From G963663525 sp963663525 (lineage in GTDB: Bacteria > Myxococcota_A > SURF-8 > G963663525), in the NCBI GenBank assembly GCA_963663525.2, contig CAXXHC010000003.1, positions 310,001 to 374,000 on the forward strand: 64,000 nt of DNA, written 5' to 3'. How positions within the stretch are numbered: the stretch's first letter is position 1; each line of letters starts with the position of its first letter. Positions 1 through 8,809 of this stretch are shown one piece after another. The translations under genes were made by a program, and so were the position numbers. The notes beneath the pieces were generated by a model, which saw only the letters and a list, made by a program, of their open reading frames with translations, did not search any database and had not been told where the DNA came from.

Positions 1-89
1 TCGATAGTATAAGCAATAAAGCGTTCCAGTTTGATAATGTACATTGTAGAATATTAATAAGGGTTTAATATTCACAAAAGAACTTTCTC

Positions 90-117
90 TTGACGTCTTA
101 TTTATTACATTTATGCT
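90..117 (+). promoter_or_regulatory. Candidate sigma-70 promoter in the AT-rich left edge
   Basis: TTGACG at 90-95 and TATGCT at 112-117 are separated by 16 bases. This would give a long leader of more than 200 bases before the first gene at 352. The rest of 1-351 is AT-rich and holds no convincing gene. Confidence 0.35.
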
Positions 118-351
118 TGTAAAGGCACCTTTCCTCATCATTCCGATTCCTCGCAAGCCTTTTGAGTCCAGAATAGTCTCTCGTTGGCAGGTCGCTGTAA
201 TGCTTTTAATCTGGTGATATGTAATGCATTCCAAAGCATATGAGTCTACTCGTAAAATCTACAGAAAAACGATCATCGAGGATTCGCCCGATTGGTTGGT
301 TTACGTACTATCGCGGTTTTGTTCTCTTTTTTCAAACGAAGGAGCCTGGAA

Positions 352-521
352 ATGAAACGGTACCGGATTGCGAGCGTTCTGTTTGTCGTATGTATCCTTT
401 TTTCCTTCACGTTTTCCAACGGTTTTGCTGCCGAGAAGAAAGCGAACCCGATGGATCATTTCGGATTTTCCGAGGAGGATTTCCAAAATGGACCGGATGT
501 GAAAGCGCTGATCGAAAAAAT
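352..521 (+). pseudogene. 5' remnant of a secreted protein, cut by the ISL3 element
   Basis: ATG at 352 follows a good ribosome binding site (AAGGAG at 339-344). The product begins with a clear Sec signal peptide (MKRYR, then a hydrophobic core ending near SNGFAA), followed by a short charged segment of about 30 residues. After codon 56 the frame enters the ISL3 left inverted repeat and continues into transposon sequence until a stop at 648, so the original C-terminus is lost. The fragment at 2034-2406 beyond the transposon keeps the same codon phase and might be the other half, but no target duplication proves that. Function unknown. Confidence 0.6.
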
Positions 522-2033
522 GGCTCTTCGCTGTTTAGTGTGGGTAACGGCAGCTTATGCATCGGCTTCGCCGATCCGGGGACCCGTCCCCGCACCCCTG
601 GGATTTATCGCTTTGAAGTCCAAACCTGGTTGTTGTAATAAGGGATAAAGAGAAAAGGAGAGGTTTCCCCCTCCTTTCCAGGTTCGGACCTTCGACGGCG
701 CTCGGGTCGCGTCCCCGCGTTGCCTTATCCTCCGCCGAAGTTCTGCCAGTGTAACCTTTGCACACTGAAGGAGCAAGAGATGGACGAGCGCGGACTTTTC
801 ACGATGGCTCTTGGATTGACCCCTCCCTGGGAGGTGGTGGATATTGACTTTGACGCCGAGCGCCACCGGTTGGATCTGTACCTGGATTTTCCCGCCGGGA
901 GCCGGTTTGCGTGCCCGCAATGCGAGGTGGCTTGCGGGGTTCACGATACGAACGAGAGGAGTTGGCGACATCTGAACTTTTTTCAGCACGAGGCGTATCT
1001 TCACGCACGCCTACCCCGGATCAAATGCCCTGAACACGGAGTAAAAACGGTGGAGGTACCTTGGGCGCGTCCTGGTGCGGGGTTCACGCTGCTTTTTGAG
1101 GCGCTGGTACTGCTTATGGCCAGAAAGGGCATGACGCCCAAGGGGATCGGCGAAATACTTGGTGAGCACGACACGCGGATCTGGCGGGTGCTGGAATACT
1201 ATGTGGACTCGAGTCTGGCGAAGCAGGACTGGTCCGAGGTCGAAGCGGTGGGCGTGGATGAAACCAGCCGTTCCCGTGGGCACGACTACGTGACGGTGTT
1301 CGTGGACATGGACGAGGCGAAGGTTCTGCACGTGGAGCCCGGCAAAGACCACCGGACGGTGGCGGGCTTCGAGGCTGAGCTTCACGCTCACGGCGGTAAA
1401 CCCGAACAGGTGAAAGAGTTCAGCATGGACATGTCAGCGGCGTTCATCAAGGGGGTTGGGAAACAGTTTCCCGATGCGGCGATGACCTTCGACCGCTTCC
1501 ACGTGATGAAGCTTGTCAACAAGGCCGTGGACGAGGTGCGGCGTGAGGAGCGCCAAGACAGGACTGAGTTGGAAAAGACGAGATGGGTCTGGTTGAAAAA
1601 CGAGCAAAACCTTACGGACAAAGAGCGAGAGAAGTTCGATGAGTTGAAAGACAGCACGCTGAAAACGGCCAGGGGCTATCGGCTCAAAGAGACGCTTCAG
1701 TCGGTATATGCCGACTACGCAGGCCATCCAGATGACGGTGAGAAGCAGTTGCAGTACTGGTATTTCTGGGCCACGCACAGCCAACTGCCGCCGATGATCA
1801 AGGTAGCCAAAACGATCAAGACCCACTGGGATGGGGTATTGCGGTGGTTTCAGTCAGGTTTGACACAAGGGCTGGTGGAAGGCATCAACGGTATAATTCA
1901 GGCGGCCAAGCGCAAGGCCAGAGGGTTCAGGTCGTTTAGGAAGCTTCGAACCATGATCTTCCTCGTCGCTGGAAAGCTAGACTTCGACCTGCCGCAGATG
2001 AAACTGCTTACCCACAGTAAATAGCGAGGAGGC
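522..2033 (+). mobile_element. ISL3-family insertion sequence
   Basis: The ends are imperfect inverted repeats of about 26 bp: the left starts GGCTCTTCGCTG at 522, and the right reads GCCTCCTCGCT on the complement, ending at 2033. Both arms contain TGTGGGTAA. One transposase gene fills most of the element. The 8 bases outside each end (GAAAAAAT left, AGACCATT right) do not match, so there is no target-site duplication of the kind ISL3 elements normally leave. This suggests the element mediated a deletion or rearrangement after insertion. Between the left end and the gene there is GC-rich sequence with small inverted repeats. Confidence 0.8.
780..2024 (+). CDS. ISL3-family transposase
   Basis: DDE transposase of the ISL3 family, 414 residues, a normal length. 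The N-terminus has the family's zinc-ribbon region (FACPQCEVACGVHD and a second pair around CPEHG), then a helix-turn-helix segment (KGMTPKGIGEILGEHDTRIWR). The catalytic part follows: VGVDETSRSRGHDYVTV for the first Asp, MDMSAAFIKGV and FDRFHVMKLVNKAVDEVRR for the second, and GLVEGINGIIQAAKRKARGFR for the Glu. I chose ATG 780 because AAGGAG lies at 768-773; the frame is open back to a TTG at 720 without support. No frameshift is seen, so it looks intact. Confidence 0.92.
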   Translation: MDERGLFTMALGLTPPWEVVDIDFDAERHRLDLYLDFPAGSRFACPQCEVACGVHDTNERSWRHLNFFQHEAYLHARLPRIKCPEHGVKTVEVPWARPGAGFTLLFEALVLLMARKGMTPKGIGEILGEHDTRIWRVLEYYVDSSLAKQDWSEVEAVGVDETSRSRGHDYVTVFVDMDEAKVLHVEPGKDHRTVAGFEAELHAHGGKPEQVKEFSMDMSAAFIKGVGKQFPDAAMTFDRFHVMKLVNKAVDEVRREERQDRTELEKTRWVWLKNEQNLTDKEREKFDELKDSTLKTARGYRLKETLQSVYADYAGHPDDGEKQLQYWYFWATHSQLPPMIKVAKTIKTHWDGVLRWFQSGLTQGLVEGINGIIQAAKRKARGFRSFRKLRTMIFLVAGKLDFDLPQMKLLTHSK

Positions 2034-2406
2034 AGACCATTTCCGATGTAATAGCATTTCTGCAAGTTATGTTGGTGTTTGGGCACAGTATTCATCAAGC
2101 AGCGCGGCTGATTCGTTTGTTCTCGGGGGAGACAATAAGCGTGCGAATTACATCAAAGTTCCAAATAGTGGAGGCACTTATCATGTAGCATTAGATGCAG
2201 ATGGTTTTGCATGTGGAAGCTATGCTACCCACTGGTCTGTTTCCCAAAATTTCTTTACTAATGGTAGTTCTGACGGACTGACAGATGCTTCAGTTAGGAA
2301 AGGAGCATATGATCCTTGTGATGATTACATTGATGTGACAAACAGTATAACCGATACATGGGATTCAGATGATCACCAGGAGTATTGCTCGGAATGGAAT
2401 CAGTAA
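2034..2406 (+). pseudogene. 3' remnant of a secreted, cysteine-containing protein
   Basis: Directly after the ISL3 right end an open frame without a start codon runs to TAA at 2404-2406. It reads through segments such as YVGVWAQYSSSSAADSFV, GDNKRANYIKVPNSGG, DADGFACGSYATHW and DDHQEYCSEWNQ. The composition (Ser, Thr, Asn, Tyr, Gly rich, few Lys, four Cys) is that of an extracellular beta-rich domain. It is truncated at its 5' end by the transposon. It may be the C-terminal part of the gene starting at 352, since the codon phases agree, or of another gene lost with a deletion. Family not recognised. Confidence 0.5.
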
Positions 2407-2413
2407 AAGAAAC

Positions 2414-4786
2414 ATGCTGAATCATTTCGCTATGTATAGTACTGGTTGTCTCGCTGTGCGGTGTTTTTTTATCACCGCACAGCTTCTTGTTTTATCGCTT
2501 TTAATAGGGGGGGGATGCAACGGTGGTCAAACGCAAGCTATCGGTGATCTTGATGCTGTGGATTTCACTGATACGAACGATGAAGAAATGGACCGCTTCG
2601 ACAATTGGGATGACGACTTCGATTCAATTGTAGATAAGGACTTGGAATTAACCGAAGAAGATGAAGAGAAATCGGATATCGAAGACATAGAAACAGAAGA
2701 ATCAGATTCGGAAATCTGTTTAGCAAGCGATCCTCGGATTTATCCCAATTCCTTCAAATGTTCCCTGCCGGAAAGAAAACTCAGTCGCTGGATACTTGAT
2801 TTTCCAAGAATGTTTCCCGACAGCGGAATAACATCTTTGGAGCATTCATACGATGGAAGTGTGGTCTTCAGTGGAAGTGGGAATATTGTTTTGATTCCTC
2901 CCGGCGAGGAGCCGACGACGTTTTTCCCGGAAAATGTATGGGTTCTTCATGCTGTAGAAGGAGTGCCAGGAGAGTGGTATGCATCGGGTTCTACACCGTT
3001 AGGATACGTACTTTTTCATTTTCGGGAAGGAAATAGTCAATGGCAACTGGAGTATGAAAATTTTATTGACGGTCCTTATATCGCTGATGATCTCGATGTG
3101 GATTCCAATGGAACTGTATGGTCATGGTCTACAGGAATCTTTCGAAGTTTCACACGCTGGGATGGAAACGTAGCAACTGCGGTGCAGGTTACGGATGCGA
3201 ATGAAAATACAATACACAATTCAACTGACAGATTGTTCGTGTGCGGCGGACATACCTATTTTTTCGGTGGAATCAAGTATGAAGAAACTCCTATAATGAC
3301 GGCTGCAATTTTTCGTGTAACGGAAGAAGAGGATGCTTTGGATCTTATCTGGCAAGCTCCAGACGAGAGTTTCACTACGTCATTTTACTCTGCCACGATC
3401 CAACCGGAAAGCTGTGAATTTTATGCTGGTGGGGGAAATCTCCATGTGGAAGGGATTCTAAGCGAGCCAGTAAGCATAACGAGTTATATACCTTCCGGTG
3501 AAATTGGAAATCATCAACCTTCGATGTCTTGGAAAGATTGGTCTACCGGAATTGTGTACGGTTCGACAGACATTTATCCCAACAACCCCAACAACGATGG
3601 TGCTTCCTTTTTCTTCATCAAACAACCTGGAATGGAAGATTTCGAGGGCATAGAGCCTACCTGGCCTTGTACCGGCTATGGTGGTTGGGCGGCATACCAA
3701 ATGTATGGTCTGGGCGTGGATAGCCTCTATGCCCCTGGCGCGTTTGGACACTTCAAGTACAATCCCCAGGAAACCCGCTGGGAGTTGGCATATCGCCATC
3801 CATTGTTGGCTTTGCCGGGCTACCAATCCCATGCTTACGTGCGTTCGTTGGCGGTGCATACCGCCTGTGATGACCGATTCCGGGTGCACGTTACGGGATT
3901 TCGGCTGCCTGTCATGCGACGCACCGATTGTCATGAATGGGAAGAAGCCTATCCCGATTCCGAAGGAGCCATGGCCCTTTACGACGATGGAAAAGAAATC
4001 TGGGTGGTGGGAGAACGACCGGAAGTGATCCATGGGATCGGCGACGAATGGTCGAGCTTCCAAGGCCCCAGTTCCGAGTGTATCGAAGGCAGGAGTGTCC
4101 TGAAAGTCCACGATGGCGGCCTTTACGTAGTGGGAATTTACGACGAATACGGGGAGGACAGCCGATTGTACTATACTTCTGATCCTCAAGCGGAACCATT
4201 GGTATGGGAAGAAGTGAAGGGCATCCAGTTTCCCAATAAATTCAAGCCGATACGCCTGCTTTCCTGTGGTGGGCAGGCGTATGTTCAGGTCAACAACATG
4301 GTTTACTACGAACCCGATTCCACACAACTCTACCTGTTGCAAGGAGCTACCGCCAAGCTCTATGTGGAATTCCCAGAAGAAGGGCAATACCGGACGCACG
4401 ACGACCGTCTGTTTTTCTGCAATGAAGAGGGCATTCGGGAAATCAGTGGCCAGGGGGAGACATCCATCGAAGAGGTCGTTCCACAGATCGAGTACAGCGG
4501 TAGTCCAGTGAATCTCCAGGATGCCGTCCAAATGCCCGACGGACGGTGGATCATCGCACCTGGACCGTATGAATACGACCCGGCGACCGGGGAACTGGAC
4601 CATTATTTCGCGATATCGACTCATTACTACCCTGACATTAATGAAAGATATCCTTACATTTGGAGTTTCGAAACGGATGGAAATGTGTTCGAACTGGCGC
4701 TTTTACCTACCGGGGAGGTTTTAGCAGGTGGTAGGGCTGGCCAAATCCTGATTCGAACCACGGATGGGCAGTGGTTGGGGCAGTAG
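2414..4786 (+). CDS. Large Asp/Glu-rich lipoprotein, probably beta-propeller-like
   Basis: About 790 residues. The N-terminal hydrophobic stretch ends in LLIGGGC (Cys near residue 35), a loose lipobox, so export and lipidation are likely. A linker of about 60 residues packed with Asp and Glu follows, then a long beta-rich region. That region has recurring WxxG-type and FSGSG/YDDGKEIWVVG-like strands, and phrases such as LFVCGGHTYFFGG and VHDGGLYVVG recall kelch, sialidase or NHL-type propeller blades. It ends in GEVLAGGRAGQILIR. No catalytic motif is recognised. Starts at 2369, 2414 and 2432 are possible; 2369 would overlap the preceding remnant. It is probably a surface or periplasmic protein. 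Confidence 0.7.
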   Translation: MLNHFAMYSTGCLAVRCFFITAQLLVLSLLIGGGCNGGQTQAIGDLDAVDFTDTNDEEMDRFDNWDDDFDSIVDKDLELTEEDEEKSDIEDIETEESDSEICLASDPRIYPNSFKCSLPERKLSRWILDFPRMFPDSGITSLEHSYDGSVVFSGSGNIVLIPPGEEPTTFFPENVWVLHAVEGVPGEWYASGSTPLGYVLFHFREGNSQWQLEYENFIDGPYIADDLDVDSNGTVWSWSTGIFRSFTRWDGNVATAVQVTDANENTIHNSTDRLFVCGGHTYFFGGIKYEETPIMTAAIFRVTEEEDALDLIWQAPDESFTTSFYSATIQPESCEFYAGGGNLHVEGILSEPVSITSYIPSGEIGNHQPSMSWKDWSTGIVYGSTDIYPNNPNNDGASFFFIKQPGMEDFEGIEPTWPCTGYGGWAAYQMYGLGVDSLYAPGAFGHFKYNPQETRWELAYRHPLLALPGYQSHAYVRSLAVHTACDDRFRVHVTGFRLPVMRRTDCHEWEEAYPDSEGAMALYDDGKEIWVVGERPEVIHGIGDEWSSFQGPSSECIEGRSVLKVHDGGLYVVGIYDEYGEDSRLYYTSDPQAEPLVWEEVKGIQFPNKFKPIRLLSCGGQAYVQVNNMVYYEPDSTQLYLLQGATAKLYVEFPEEGQYRTHDDRLFFCNEEGIREISGQGETSIEEVVPQIEYSGSPVNLQDAVQMPDGRWIIAPGPYEYDPATGELDHYFAISTHYYPDINERYPYIWSFETDGNVFELALLPTGEVLAGGRAGQILIRTTDGQWLGQ

Positions 4787-4837
4787 TGAAATTTTTAGAC
4801 AGAGGGCGTGGCAACCTATTGAAACCATTTCCTAAAA

Positions 4838-6391
4838 CTACCTGCTGAATCTCTTCCTGAGAGTTTCAAGGGTTTTGTTGTACCGCTTCTGAACAGCCTG
4901 CCGGGAAATGTTGAAATGCTCACCAATTTCCTTGAAACTCTGACCTTTGACTTCCCGCCTCGTAATGATTTCCCTGTCGATGGGGTCAAACTGCTCTAAC
5001 CCTTCCATGATTTGACCGAGCAAAACATCGTCTTCCTGCGTGGCATGACGAGGAAGCATTTCAGCAATCTGCTCAGGAGAAAAAAGCGGCTGGTAAGTTT
5101 CTTTCTTCTCTCGTTCAATTTTATGAAGCTCATCGAGATAAAGTGGATAGAAATGCAAATACATCTTCCACAAGGGCTCAAGAATGCTTTGATCTGTCCC
5201 GTATTCTTCCCTAATACCAATTTTATCCATCAACCCGCGATAAAAAACGATGGAGGTGACTTTATCGGCACCGAAAATCATTCCCCGCACGAGAAAGTTT
5301 AGAAACGGTACGTCGTTGTCAATGAGCTTGTTGGGACTGAAGATGATCCGTAACGCTTTCTTTTGCTGCGGATCACTGACGGCTCTACGGTTGTTCTCGG
5401 CAATCTTGGCAACAAGAAAGTTGAATGAAATCTGGCAAGTGCGAATGAAAAATTGCTGAAAGTTGGCTTCCGTGCGACTGAAACTTTGAACAAGCTGGAA
5501 AAAGTTGCGATGCTTTTCAATCGGTTGATGCAAAATAGCTCGGTGCTGTCTGAGTAAAACGATTAGCGGTACTTTTTGCGCTTTTTTCAACTCGATAGAA
5601 TTGTCAGTGAAGATCTGCTCCAAATCTTCAAGTACGGTTTGAGAATACTGCCTGAACGATGTTTCCTTGAACTCGGCTAACCATCGCGGGATGTGGCTTC
5701 TTTCTACAATAGCCTGATATTTCTGTCCTTTCTCCCTGATGACGGCTCTTAATCGTGCCTCTAAAGCTTTGGTAAAGTCGGTTGCCTGCCAGAAAATCCT
5801 TCCCTCTTGGATGTGCTTGAGACTTTCTTCGTATAACTCGGAAATGCCGTCAATGGTTTCCTGCTGGATGAGAATGTCTGCAATTTCTTCACAAGCCTGC
5901 TGATGCAACTGCAAGTATCGGTAAAAGAAATGGGGGTAAATGAAATTGCCTGAATTGACGAGAGCGTAATAATAAAACGCCTGCTCAGGCAAGGCTAGAT
6001 CGATGTCTGATTTCCTTCGCTTCAGATTGAGGTAAAGCTTTTCTAAATACTCGTAAAAATCAGGACTTCTGCCGAACTGCAAGGCGGCTCCTCGGAAAAT
6101 CTCGAGTTTTTCAAGTTCCACCCGCTTGAAAACTCTCTGTGGCCCGAAGTTCTGGTAGATTTTGCCTAAATCTTGGGCGGAAGTGGTGCTGGCTTGCCTT
6201 TGGTTTCTGTTCAGTTCGTTTAGGGAGAAGTAAAACGCTTCAATTGGTGCTTGTTCTTTTCCGTGTCGGACGAGATTTAACGAGTGGTAGAGGATGTCAA
6301 TCGGCAGATTTGTAGGAACAAAGAACGGGATTCTGCTGTCTTGGGGATCAGCGGTGAAAAGATTGGTTTGTAATTGTGGAAATTGCTTCAT
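4838..6391 (-). CDS. Protein of unknown function with C-terminal sigma-70 region-4-like HTH
   Basis: 517 residues, mostly alpha-helical, without signal peptide or membrane segments. The last 60 residues match sigma-70 region 4 or a sigma-like HTH: FDPIDREIITRREVKGQSF, then FKEIGEHFNISRQAVQKRY, then KTLETLRKRF. The 440 residues before it are rich in Phe, Tyr, Leu, Gln and Glu and contain no sigma region 2 that I can recognise (no DxxQEvF-like or melting motif). It could be a divergent transcription factor or a large DNA-binding protein using a borrowed HTH. It is divergent from the small gene at 6451, so the 59-bp gap between them should hold both promoters. Confidence 0.65.
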   Translation of the reverse strand: MKQFPQLQTNLFTADPQDSRIPFFVPTNLPIDILYHSLNLVRHGKEQAPIEAFYFSLNELNRNQRQASTTSAQDLGKIYQNFGPQRVFKRVELEKLEIFRGAALQFGRSPDFYEYLEKLYLNLKRRKSDIDLALPEQAFYYYALVNSGNFIYPHFFYRYLQLHQQACEEIADILIQQETIDGISELYEESLKHIQEGRIFWQATDFTKALEARLRAVIREKGQKYQAIVERSHIPRWLAEFKETSFRQYSQTVLEDLEQIFTDNSIELKKAQKVPLIVLLRQHRAILHQPIEKHRNFFQLVQSFSRTEANFQQFFIRTCQISFNFLVAKIAENNRRAVSDPQQKKALRIIFSPNKLIDNDVPFLNFLVRGMIFGADKVTSIVFYRGLMDKIGIREEYGTDQSILEPLWKMYLHFYPLYLDELHKIEREKKETYQPLFSPEQIAEMLPRHATQEDDVLLGQIMEGLEQFDPIDREIITRREVKGQSFKEIGEHFNISRQAVQKRYNKTLETLRKRFSR

Positions 6392-6450
6392 GGAGGGATT
6401 GTAGCTTTCTGTTTCACAAATTTTTTAACTAGGCGGAGAATGTTCATGGC

Positions 6451-6726
6451 ATGATATACGAATACATAAATGGTGATAAACCAAGCATAACTCAGTATAA
6501 CATACTAGGATTATTCAAGCGTTATGGGATCCAGCCAGATCCTCACGATCCTATTTATCAAGCCTTGTATCCACACGTACAAGATTGTTTGTGGGAGTGT
6601 GCAAGTGAGATTGCTAAATATCATTGTGGCTTCGCGACTCAACATTATAAGTCCTTAGTTGAACTGCTCCCAGAAGATAAACGAGAGGCAAAACTTGAAC
6701 TTCTCCGAAGCGATGCCTTTGACTAA
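6451..6726 (+). CDS. Small hypothetical protein
   Basis: 91 residues, soluble, start MIYEYINGDKPS. ATG 6451 is preceded by GGCGGAGAA, a plausible though distant ribosome binding site. Composition is helix-forming with several Tyr and two Cys-containing segments (QDCLWECASEIAKYHCG). No family recognised. The stop lies 6 bases before the end of the convergent PHP gene. Base composition is much more AT-rich than the core genes further right, suggesting acquired DNA. Confidence 0.5.
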   Translation: MIYEYINGDKPSITQYNILGLFKRYGIQPDPHDPIYQALYPHVQDCLWECASEIAKYHCGFATQHYKSLVELLPEDKREAKLELLRSDAFD

Positions 6727-6732
6727 TTTCAT

Positions 6733-7560
6733 TTAGGCAATGTCAATATCTTCTTTCTCTATCTTTTCCTGACCAAGCCAGACATTGAATTTGCGTATCC
6801 CATGAAAATCCGAACCTCCTGTTTTTAACAGGTCAAATTTTTGGGCAAGCTTTTTATATAAAATAATCCCTTCCTCATCATGATCAGCATGGTAAATTTC
6901 AAGACCCTTTAGCCCGTAAGAAACAAGCTCTTTAATCAGCGAAGTAAGTTCCTTTGGATTTATTTCTAACTGAGATGGATGAGCTAATACAGGAATCCCG
7001 CCAGCAGTAAGAATTGCCTCAATGGCTTCTTTGGGTTTGATCTTATCTCTTTTAACGTATGCTAACTTGCCCTTTTCCAGATACATTGAAAAAGCTTCAT
7101 CTCTATCTTTGACAATATTTTTATGAACTAGAACGTCAGCAAATTCAGGTCTGCTTAGATTTTCTTTTTTACAAATTTCCCTTGCTTCTTCCAGAGTAAC
7201 TTGAACTCCAAGAGAATTTAACTTTTCAATGACTTTTGGCTCTCTGTTTTTCCTGCTTGAAAGACCTCTTTCCAATAATTTTAAAAGTGAATCATTATTT
7301 TGATCAATGTAGTATCCGAGAATGTGCATGTTTCCGTGCGGATAATCGATGCTAACCTCAACTCCAGGAATAACCTTTAATCGATCCTTAAGATTGTGTT
7401 TTGAAACGGCTTTAATTGCCTCCTGAATGCCCCCCAACTTATCATGATCTGTAATCGCAATTGTGGATAAGTTCAAATGATAAGCCATAAAAACGATTTG
7501 TTCCGGAGAGAATGTGCCGTCAGAATGGTTCGTATGGATATGTAAGTCTACATGCGCCAT
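6733..7560 (-). CDS. PHP-domain phosphoesterase (TrpH/YciV-like)
   Basis: About 275 residues, the usual length for stand-alone PHP phosphatases. Metal-binding motifs of the polymerase-and-histidinol-phosphatase fold are in order: HVDLHIHTNHSDGT at the N-terminus, AITDHDKLGG, IPGVEVS, HILGYY, PVLAHPS, GLEIYHADH and GGSDFHG near the C-terminus. Family members hydrolyse 3',5'-nucleoside bisphosphates or trim RNA 5' ends in the cytoplasm. I chose the start at MAHVDLH because AAGGAGG lies about 8 bases upstream; the upstream in-frame ATG (7581) would place the start before that site. The gene is AT-rich and sits among transposons, so it may be part of a transferred segment. Confidence 0.85.
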   Translation of the reverse strand: MAHVDLHIHTNHSDGTFSPEQIVFMAYHLNLSTIAITDHDKLGGIQEAIKAVSKHNLKDRLKVIPGVEVSIDYPHGNMHILGYYIDQNNDSLLKLLERGLSSRKNREPKVIEKLNSLGVQVTLEEAREICKKENLSRPEFADVLVHKNIVKDRDEAFSMYLEKGKLAYVKRDKIKPKEAIEAILTAGGIPVLAHPSQLEINPKELTSLIKELVSYGLKGLEIYHADHDEEGIILYKKLAQKFDLLKTGGSDFHGIRKFNVWLGQEKIEKEDIDIA

Positions 7561-7964
7561 TTTCACAACCTCCTTCAGCAAAGCTAAATTGGTATTGAAA
7601 ACTTCATTATATCTTCGATTAAATATACGCTCAAGCGAATTATCGACGATCTTTTCTAAAAAAGCTGCCTTCTTCTGAGTTTCCTTTAGTTAAGGTTCTG
7701 GAGCCATCACAACCTATATATCTCCCTGAGAGAAGAAAAGTATCGAGATGTTAAAATTTTAGCTTAAAGTCTTTCATTTCAACATGCTATGAATGTACTG
7801 GCCTCCAATTACCTTTTTATATGGCTCCTGCTTTTATCTTGATATTAGAATAAAGATGAAAGAAAAACTCGCTTATGCTATGATTCTGAAAAACGTTCCA
7901 TATGGTCAAATTCCAATACTCCGAGAGATTTGCACAAACGATAGTACGGCAATAGGTAAGTACG
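7561..7964. other. AT-rich intergenic stretch with a possible 59-codon ORF
   Basis: About 400 bases without a secure gene. On the plus strand an open frame runs from ATG 7793 to TGA 7970-7972 (59 codons, containing MKEKLAYAMILKN and PYGQIPILREICTND). It overlaps the start of the nuclease fragment by 8 bases, an arrangement typical of coupled genes. There is no obvious ribosome binding site and no family is recognised, so I do not call it a gene. Confidence 0.3.
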
Positions 7965-8352
7965 ATGACTGATGAAAATAATTTAAAAAAACTTAGCAAC
8001 CCCTATTCAACAGGTGGAGGAGGCGTACATTTTGAGGCCAACGTGCAAGCTTCCTTTGCCGTCCTTATGCTTACATGTGGATTTGCTCCTTGTTTGCCAA
8101 ATCATCCAATAAAGAAAATTAAGTTCCAAGGTAAATATGCTGGCTATGAAACCGATGATCTAATTGTCTTTGTAAACAACGATAGAAACAATGATGAGCG
8201 TAAACTACTGGGTCAGATAAAGCATTCAATCGGAATCACTAAAAATGACAAGCAATTTAAAGAAGTGATTCAAGCTGCTTGGAACGATTACAATAATGTT
8301 AATTTATTTGCTCGCGATAAAGATATTCTTGCTCTTATTACCGGCCCATTAA
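7965..8352 (+). pseudogene. N-terminal part of a Cap4/DUF4297-like dsDNA nuclease defence gene, truncated
   Basis: About 129 codons remain. The sequence STGGGGVHFEANVQASFA, then GYETDDLIVFV, then LLGQIKHSIGIT fits the PD-(D/E)xK nuclease domain that opens many large antiphage NTPases: conserved Glu, then Asp, then Q-x-K. Family members normally carry a big C-terminal NTPase or sensor region, so most of the gene is missing. It stops where the IS5-like inverted repeat begins, right after LALITGPL. No continuation is found beyond the transposon. The family call is from motif memory; the truncation is directly visible. Confidence 0.6.
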
Positions 8353-8356
8353 GAGC

Positions 8357-8809
8357 CTATCCCAGTAGGCCGGAAGCGCGCCAAGTAATAATTCCGAGGG
8401 CGAAATGTAGCATGGCTAGATAGCAATCGGCGCGTTTCTCCCAGCGGATTAGTATTCTCCGGAAACGGTTCATCCAACTATGCGTGCGTTCCACCACCCA
8501 GCGACGAGCCTTGAAACCGGCTTCCTGCTTGATCGCCTTTGCCTCCTCGCCCCGCGAACGAACGTGCGCCGTGAACTTGAATTCCTCCACCAAGTCTCTC
8601 ACCTCATCGTAGTCGTACCCTTTGTCCAGGCACAAGCCTTGCGGCTTGCGTTTCGTCGGCTTGGGACGTTTGATCTCGATGCCTTCCAAAGTCGCCTTCA
8701 CCAGTTTCATGTCATGCCGGTTCGCCCCGTCCACCGCCACGGACAGCGGAATCCCCTCCAGGCTACGCTTGACGCCGCTTTTTCCGCGGTCGGTAGGGTT
8801 TCGGCCCGT
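8357..8809 (-). CDS. IS5-family transposase, orfB frame
   Basis: Continues the transposase in the +1 frame after the A7 run: TGRNPTDRGKSGVKRS, AVDGANRHDMKL, CLDKGYDYDEV (second Asp) and RRWVVERTHSWMNRFRRILIRWEK (catalytic Glu in the family's Y/R-rich motif). The first ATG inside it is at 8740, but the conserved sequence starts upstream, so it is expressed by slippage or is inactivated by a one-base insertion. The stop lies within the left inverted repeat region. Confidence 0.75.
   Translation of the reverse strand, partial: TGRNPTDRGKSGVKRSLEGIPLSVAVDGANRHDMKLVKATLEGIEIKRPKPTKRKPQGLCLDKGYDYDEVRDLVEEFKFTAHVRSRGEEAKAIKQEAGFKARRWVVERTHSWMNRFRRILIRWEKRADCYLAMLHFALGIITWRASGLLG

Noticed and set aside
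7817..7999. 60-codon minus-strand frame in the AT-rich gap
   Set aside because: Phe/Ile-rich chance frame overlapping the start of the nuclease remnant; no start signals.
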